Assembly (NCBI GenBank): GCA_038209145.1
Contig: JBBQXZ010000177.1
Span: forward strand, 1 to 9,834
Length of the DNA: 9,834 bases
Source of the DNA: Lunatibacter sp038209145
GTDB lineage: Bacteria > Bacteroidota > Bacteroidia > Cytophagales > Cyclobacteriaceae
Direction: 5' to 3'
Part shown: piece after piece, positions 7,448-9,834 of the stretch
Layout: each line of letters starts with the position of its first letter
How positions within the stretch are numbered: the stretch's first letter is position 1
The notes under the pieces: generated by a model
Told to the model about the DNA's origin: nothing
What the model saw: the letters and a program-made list of their open reading frames with translations, nothing else
Databases searched by the model: none
Position numbers and translations under genes: made by a program

Positions 7448-7563
7448 TGATTGGGGATCAGGTGATGGAGTGATCGTGTGATCTGTGATTTGGTGATGGG
7501 GGGATCTGTGATGGGGTGATGGAGTGATTTGGTGATGGAGTGATCGGGTGATAGAGTGATAGG
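7448..7563. repeat. Degenerate TGATNGGG octamer array, copy 2 (about 15 units)
   Basis: Fifteen units of 7-8 bases (TGATGGAG, TGATTTGG, TGATCGGG, TGATCTG and variants) fill 116 bases, starting four bases after the second permease stop. The stop context GAGTAGTTTTGAT is identical to that of the first permease, so the array sits at exactly the same place relative to both genes. It ends just before the broken HepT-like frame on the minus strand. Confidence 0.9.
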
Positions 7564-7578
7564 TTTATTATTATTCTC

Positions 7579-7641
7579 CTATTCAAGGTATTCGCATTCA
7601 TCCAAAATATGCTTAAGTAATTCAATTGGTACATGAGACAT
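7579..7641 (-). pseudogene. N-terminal remnant of a HepT-like (DUF86) protein
   Basis: A minus-strand frame reads MSHVPIELLKHILDECEYLE and then stops (TAG, 7579-7581). The pattern of ELLKHILDECEYL strongly recalls the opening helix of HepT/DUF86 proteins, the RNase-like toxins paired with MNT nucleotidyltransferases. Whole proteins of that family have well over 100 residues, so this is at most a stub. The next sequence on that strand is the octamer array, suggesting that the rest was deleted or replaced there. The peptide is short, so the assignment is tentative. Confidence 0.4.
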
Positions 7642-7681
7642 ATTCAACCGATTTTAAAATATGTGGGCATAACCCTACGAT

Positions 7682-7885
7682 ATGGATTATAAGTATATTT
7701 ATAATGAACAAGGGCAAAAAGAGGCCATTATTATACCAATCAAAGATTGGGAGAACCTAAACAAGCAAGAAAATTAAGCGGACAAGAAACGTCTAGCAGA
7801 CATGATCGGCGCTGCCAAAAGTAGATTTAATACCGTTGAAGACATCGATGCTCATATCAATAAACTTCGTGATGAATGGGGTTAA
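7682..7885 (+). pseudogene. Antitoxin gene (VapB-like) interrupted by one in-frame TAA
   Basis: One reading frame gives MDYKYIYNEQGQKEAIIIP followed by IKDWENLNKQEN. A TAA then falls at 7775-7777, and the same frame continues for 35 codons to a second TAA (ADKKRLADMIGAAKSRF, then NTVEDIDAHINKLRDEWG). Both halves look like parts of a single small antitoxin: a beta-rich start with an IPIKDWE motif, and a helical toxin-binding tail of the kind GAxKxxFxxxEDxDxxIxxxRDEW that accompanies PIN toxins. No frameshift is needed, only one nonsense codon. The reading frame of a PIN-toxin stub overlaps its last bases. The antitoxin family name is inferred from these motifs and the partner. The first 31 codons could still be translated as a truncated peptide. 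Confidence 0.6.
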
Positions 7886-7992
7886 TATTGGAGGAATTAC
7901 TGAAACTGAAAACTTCTAGGGTTTATTTCGATGCCAATATTTTTATCTATACCATATCAGTAGAAGTTCCTCCTTTAATATTCAGTCATTAA
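7876..7992 (+). pseudogene. 5' remnant of a PIN-domain toxin (VapC-like)
   Basis: The frame opens at ATG 7876, overlapping the last ten bases of the antitoxin frame, and reads MGLILEELLKLKTSRVYFD then ANIFIYTISVEVPPLIFSH before TAA at 7990-7992. RVYFDANIFIY is the canonical first strand of a PIN domain, with Asp19 as the first metal-binding acid. A PIN toxin needs about 130 residues and three or four acids; only the first is present and no later PIN motif is found before the next gene. The toxin is therefore dead, which would also explain why the antitoxin stop codon is tolerated. Confidence 0.65.
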
Positions 7993-8046
7993 TACCTTTT
8001 ACTCATAAAAAAATACCTACCCATTTATCTGACCCAACTCATTTAA

Positions 8047-8078
8047 TTTGTAAATTAGGGACGTATTCCATATTTTTC
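8047..8078 (+). promoter_or_regulatory. Candidate Bacteroidota promoter of the XPF-type nuclease gene
   Basis: TTTG (8047-8050) is followed after 20 bases by TATTTTTC (8071-8078), matching the -33 TTTG and -7 TAnnTTTG pattern except for the last base. Transcription would start near 8083-8087, giving a leader of roughly 30 bases to the TTG start at 8115. It would begin just after the ATG at 8080, arguing against that ATG as a translation start. Confidence 0.4.
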
Positions 8079-8114
8079 TATGTCTAAATTGCAAAATCCT
8101 CTTACCGTTTCCCT

Positions 8115-8759
8115 TTGAAGGTCACTATAGATGATCGGGAACCTCCTAGGCTGGAAGATGAGTTTCGGAAAATGGGAAACATGATTGTCCGCCGACAACG
8201 CCTGGTATCAGGCGACTACCTTTTTGACGGTGACTTGTTGGTGGAAAGAAAGACCATTCCTGACTTTTGCCTTTCCATAAAAGACGGGCGATTATTTAGG
8301 CAGGTGAAAAATCTGACTGCCTGCAAGGTGCCTGCTTGCCTTATTTTGGAGGGAAAGAAGCGGTTATTTAAGGAAACGAATTTTTCTCCCCAGGCCATTC
8401 AGGGCATCTTAATCTCCATTTCCTTGGCTTTCAGACTTCCAATAATTAGGACAAAAAATTCCCAAGAGACGGTACAGGTCATGTTGCAAAGCTTCAAACA
8501 ACTTACCAAAGACAGGCTTGAGGATCTCAGGTTTAATCCAAGGATTTCTCCGTTTAAAAAAAAGGGCAATCCCTTACTTTCTCAAAGAATCCATATCCTG
8601 GAAGGCTTTCCTGGAATAGGCACCGACAGGGCAGAAAGGCTATTGATGAAGTTTGGCAATCTTCATGTGGTCTTTACAGCGGAGTATGAAGAACTCCTTA
8701 AGGTGCCGGGGCTTGGGAAAAAGACCGTTGATCGGCTCAGGGAAGTTTTAAACAAATAG
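8115..8759 (+). CDS. XPF-type (ERCC4-domain) structure-specific nuclease with tandem HhH, 214 aa
   Basis: The N-terminal half is an ERCC4 nuclease: IDDREPP at residues 5-11, GDYLFDGDLLVERKTIPD at 33-50 including the catalytic ERKxxxD signature (Glu44, Arg45, Lys46, Asp50), and GRLFRQ at 58-63. The C-terminus carries two helix-hairpin-helix motifs, GFPGIGTDRAERLL at 164-177 and VPGLGKKTVDRL at 197-208, as in XPF/Mus81 and the short archaeal XPF proteins. No helicase domain is present. Such enzymes cut branched DNA (flaps, forks) at single-to-double-strand junctions, usually as dimers through the HhH domain. The start is taken as TTG 8115, giving MKVTIDDRE; an in-frame TAA lies at 8085-8087 and no ATG intervenes. 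The gene looks monocistronic. Both active-site and DNA-binding motifs are intact, so it should be functional; its cellular role (repair, recombination or defence) is unknown. Confidence 0.85.
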   Translation: MKVTIDDREPPRLEDEFRKMGNMIVRRQRLVSGDYLFDGDLLVERKTIPDFCLSIKDGRLFRQVKNLTACKVPACLILEGKKRLFKETNFSPQAIQGILISISLAFRLPIIRTKNSQETVQVMLQSFKQLTKDRLEDLRFNPRISPFKKKGNPLLSQRIHILEGFPGIGTDRAERLLMKFGNLHVVFTAEYEELLKVPGLGKKTVDRLREVLNK

Positions 8760-9007
8760 GAGCATCGATGTGATTTAGCATTTGGTTGAGCGGGCATTGG
8801 AGTCTTATCTTACAAATCAATTACCTGTACCGGGCGAAAAGTTGGATGGGTCATAGAATCAAATGGTGCATTTACCTTTAGGGTGAAACCCGTCCTATTC
8901 AGCTCCTAAGAACCTGAGTTCGATTATTCGTCAAAGTAGCAATACAATCACCTGGTTAAATTATTTTCGATATCGATTCTGATTTCAAATCTAGGATGTC
9001 AGATCAA

Positions 9008-9067
9008 CCGTTTTGGGGTTTTGGCGGGAATGGGTTGGCCGTATTGGGGGGCATGCGGCCAAAACGG
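9008..9067. repeat. Nested hairpin, two competing pairings
   Basis: TTGGCCGTAT at 9035-9044 pairs with ATGCGGCCAA at 9053-9062 (ten pairs including one G-T) around the G-rich loop TGGGGGGC. In addition CCGTTTTGG at 9008-9016 is the exact reverse complement of CCAAAACGG at 9059-9067, which shares bases with the first hairpin's right arm, so the two pairings are mutually exclusive. Whether this is a folded RNA, a DNA cruciform or chance cannot be told from one copy. Confidence 0.5.
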
Positions 9068-9087
9068 GGAGATTTGCGCTATTTTTA

Positions 9088-9107
9088 CCCTGGGTTGAAA
9101 CCCAGGG
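9088..9107. repeat. Perfect palindromic hairpin CCCTGGGT / ACCCAGGG
   Basis: CCCTGGGT (9088-9095), loop TGAA, ACCCAGGG (9100-9107), followed by CTATAAAAT and then a second mini-hairpin ACTCC-GCT-GGAGT (9122-9134) with TTTT behind it. This order resembles a family of dispersed intergenic repeats I recall from Bacteroidota and some other phyla, in which a CCCTGGGTT..AACCCAGGG hairpin is followed by a short hairpin ending in a T-run. The hairpins are directly visible; the family link is from memory. Confidence 0.6.
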
Positions 9108-9272
9108 CTATAAAATCGGCCACTCCGCTGGAGTTTTTAAGGAAGGTTTTTTTACGAAAGATTGGTTCTTGGGTGGAATTTAGACAACTTGTTGATAGGG
9201 TATTGTGGTTGCAAATTAAGGTGTAAAAAACAATCGAACTCAGGTTAACTATAAAAGGATGGCGTTAGGGAA

Positions 9273-9294
9273 AAATTTCATAGTAGAGAAATTT
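9273..9294 (-). terminator. Possible intrinsic terminator of the nucleotidyltransferase gene
   Basis: On the minus strand, about 15 bases after the stop codon, AAATTTC and GAAATTT form a 7-bp stem with an 8-base loop, and the second arm runs into a five-base T-run. The stem is AT-rich and so weak; position and orientation are its main support. Confidence 0.3.
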
Positions 9295-9308
9295 ACCTGT
9301 TGAAGGGA

Positions 9309-9815
9309 TTACCCCGGTCTTTCTTTTCCTTTAGTTCTCAATGCTTTTTTAAATTGTAATAGAAAAGCCAAATCCTCTCTGTCACGTTCTTTATCCCTTC
9401 CTTTTACAGCAGCTTCCTTCAGCAATATCAGATCGTCCAGAGAAACAATCTTAATCTCCAGTCCATCAATATTTTTTATCTCTGCCCTTTGATAGGCAAA
9501 TTTAAAATCAATTGCATCAAGTTTTTTCAGGATTTCAATTCTTATGGGAGGCATCCCTATACCGATCATTTTTTCTACAAGGAACATTTCTTCTTTCAGA
9601 TCCGTCTCATCAATGCCAAAATCAATACAGGCTTTTATCGCTCTTTGGGCATTTTCATTTGTGGCATGTATAAAAATATCCAAATCTCCCGTGCTCCTGA
9701 TATGACCATAAACGCCCATTGCAAATCCCCCGATCAAAAGGTATTCGACGGTATGTTGGTTAAGGGCTTCTATGAAGGATCGGAAATTCTCAGGAAAGCG
9801 GTTATTTGGGTTCAT
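9309..9815 (-). CDS. MNT-fold nucleotidyltransferase (AbiEii/DUF6036-like), 168 aa
   Basis: This is a small stand-alone nucleotidyltransferase of the polymerase-beta superfamily. The signature reads LLIGGFAMGVYGHIRSTGDLDIFI (26-49): Gly29-Gly30 of the nucleotide-binding turn, then the metal-binding pair Asp44 and Asp46. Glu94 in IRIEIL (91-96) is the likely third acid. The C-terminal helix LLKEAAVKGRDKERDREDLAFLL (131-153) is the LKxxAxRxKDxxDL segment typical of AbiEii-like and related small transferases. It has no membrane segment or signal peptide and should be cytosolic. Relatives include toxins that block tRNA or other targets by adding nucleotides, and antitoxins such as MntA that modify HepT; the sequence does not say which. 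No partner gene lies downstream within the window; an upstream partner would lie beyond the right edge, only 19 bases from the ATG at 9815. Key residues look intact. Confidence 0.8.
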   Translation of the reverse strand: MNPNNRFPENFRSFIEALNQHTVEYLLIGGFAMGVYGHIRSTGDLDIFIHATNENAQRAIKACIDFGIDETDLKEEMFLVEKMIGIGMPPIRIEILKKLDAIDFKFAYQRAEIKNIDGLEIKIVSLDDLILLKEAAVKGRDKERDREDLAFLLQFKKALRTKGKERPG

Positions 9816-9834
9816 CGGCTATGTAATAAATTTT

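Larger units (their letters stand above)
8911..9246. repeat. 336-base structured element bounded by perfect 15-base inverted repeats
   Basis: AACCTGAGTTCGATT at 8911-8925 is the exact reverse complement of AATCGAACTCAGGTT at 9232-9246. Between them lie three strong hairpins (9008-9067, 9088-9107, 9122-9134) and no gene. No target-site duplication is obvious: the left flank is CCTAAG, the right flank AACTAT. The layout suits a non-autonomous mobile element or a composite dispersed repeat, but the same IR could be two independent copies of a shorter repeat in opposite orientation. Confidence 0.5.
8760..9308. other. 549-base gene-free region rich in inverted repeats
   Basis: No credible gene is present; the plus-strand frame at 8996-9226 runs through hairpins and repeats and has no protein-like character. 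The first part (8760-8910) contains a small GGGT-GAA-ACCC inverted repeat at 8881-8891, possibly a worn copy of the larger hairpin at 9088-9107. The rest holds the element bounded by 15-base inverted repeats (8911-9246) and a possible terminator of the minus-strand gene (9273-9294). Confidence 0.6.

Noticed and set aside
7993..8114. Remaining part of the PIN toxin in another frame
   Set aside because: No later PIN motif or acidic residue pattern can be read in any plus-strand frame before the nuclease gene, so truncation rather than frameshift is the better explanation.
8996..9226. Plus-strand open frame of 76 codons in the right intergenic region
   Set aside because: It is made of hairpin and repeat sequence and lacks any recognisable domain; proteins of this type are usual mis-annotations of dispersed repeats.
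8911..9246. Insertion sequence with transposase remnant
   Set aside because: Despite the terminal inverted repeats, no transposase-like frame and no target-site duplication are visible, so it is listed only as a structured repeat.
1..9834. tRNA, rRNA or riboswitch genes
   Set aside because: No cloverleaf with a TTCGANNC-type arm and matching acceptor stem, and no known riboswitch core, was seen in the intergenic regions on either strand.

Overview
The window looks like a chromosomal segment of a Bacteroidota bacterium, probably a Cytophagales member near the Cyclobacteriaceae (Algoriphagus-like). The grounds are protein style and promoters. There are two long orphan MacB/FtsX-type ABC permeases, a short GreB-like factor of the Bacteroidota type (beginning MGRGFVKENDQEE), a NamZ-type muramidase, weak or absent Shine-Dalgarno sequences, and candidate promoters of the TTTG / TAnnTTTG kind. 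This placement is inference from sequence character, not from a search.

Layout from left to right. (1) Bases 1-924 hold the C-terminal three quarters of an exo-beta-N-acetylmuramidase (NamZ/DUF1343). (2) Bases 1229-3631 and 5084-7444 are two paralogous ABC permeases of about 800 residues, each standing alone without an ATPase or adaptor gene beside it. Each has the same upstream arrangement: a 27-base three-half-site motif, then about 60 bases later a TGGCAC/T box like the -24 element of a sigma-54 promoter. Each also has the same downstream arrangement: a conserved stop-codon context followed at once by about 110 bases of degenerate TGATNGGG octamers. (3) Between them, on the minus strand, is a GreA/GreB-family transcript cleavage factor (3849-4349), then 734 bases without a gene holding degenerate dispersed repeats and a terminator-like hairpin.

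(4) Bases 7579-7992 are a small graveyard of toxin-antitoxin genes: a 20-codon HepT-like N-terminus on the minus strand, an antitoxin gene broken by one in-frame TAA, and an overlapping PIN-toxin start cut off after the first catalytic Asp. (5) Bases 8115-8759 encode a compact XPF-type nuclease (ERCC4 nuclease plus two helix-hairpin-helix motifs) with an apparent TTG start. (6) Bases 8911-9246 form a gene-free, hairpin-rich element enclosed by a perfect 15-base inverted repeat. (7) Bases 9309-9815 on the minus strand encode a small MNT-fold nucleotidyltransferase.

The genes do not form one operon or pathway. The most coherent signal is regulatory: two separately promoted permeases that appear to belong to one regulon, probably a membrane-stress or export response driven by an activator encoded elsewhere. 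The right third is an accessory patchwork of decayed toxin-antitoxin genes, a repeat element and small nuclease or nucleotidyltransferase genes.
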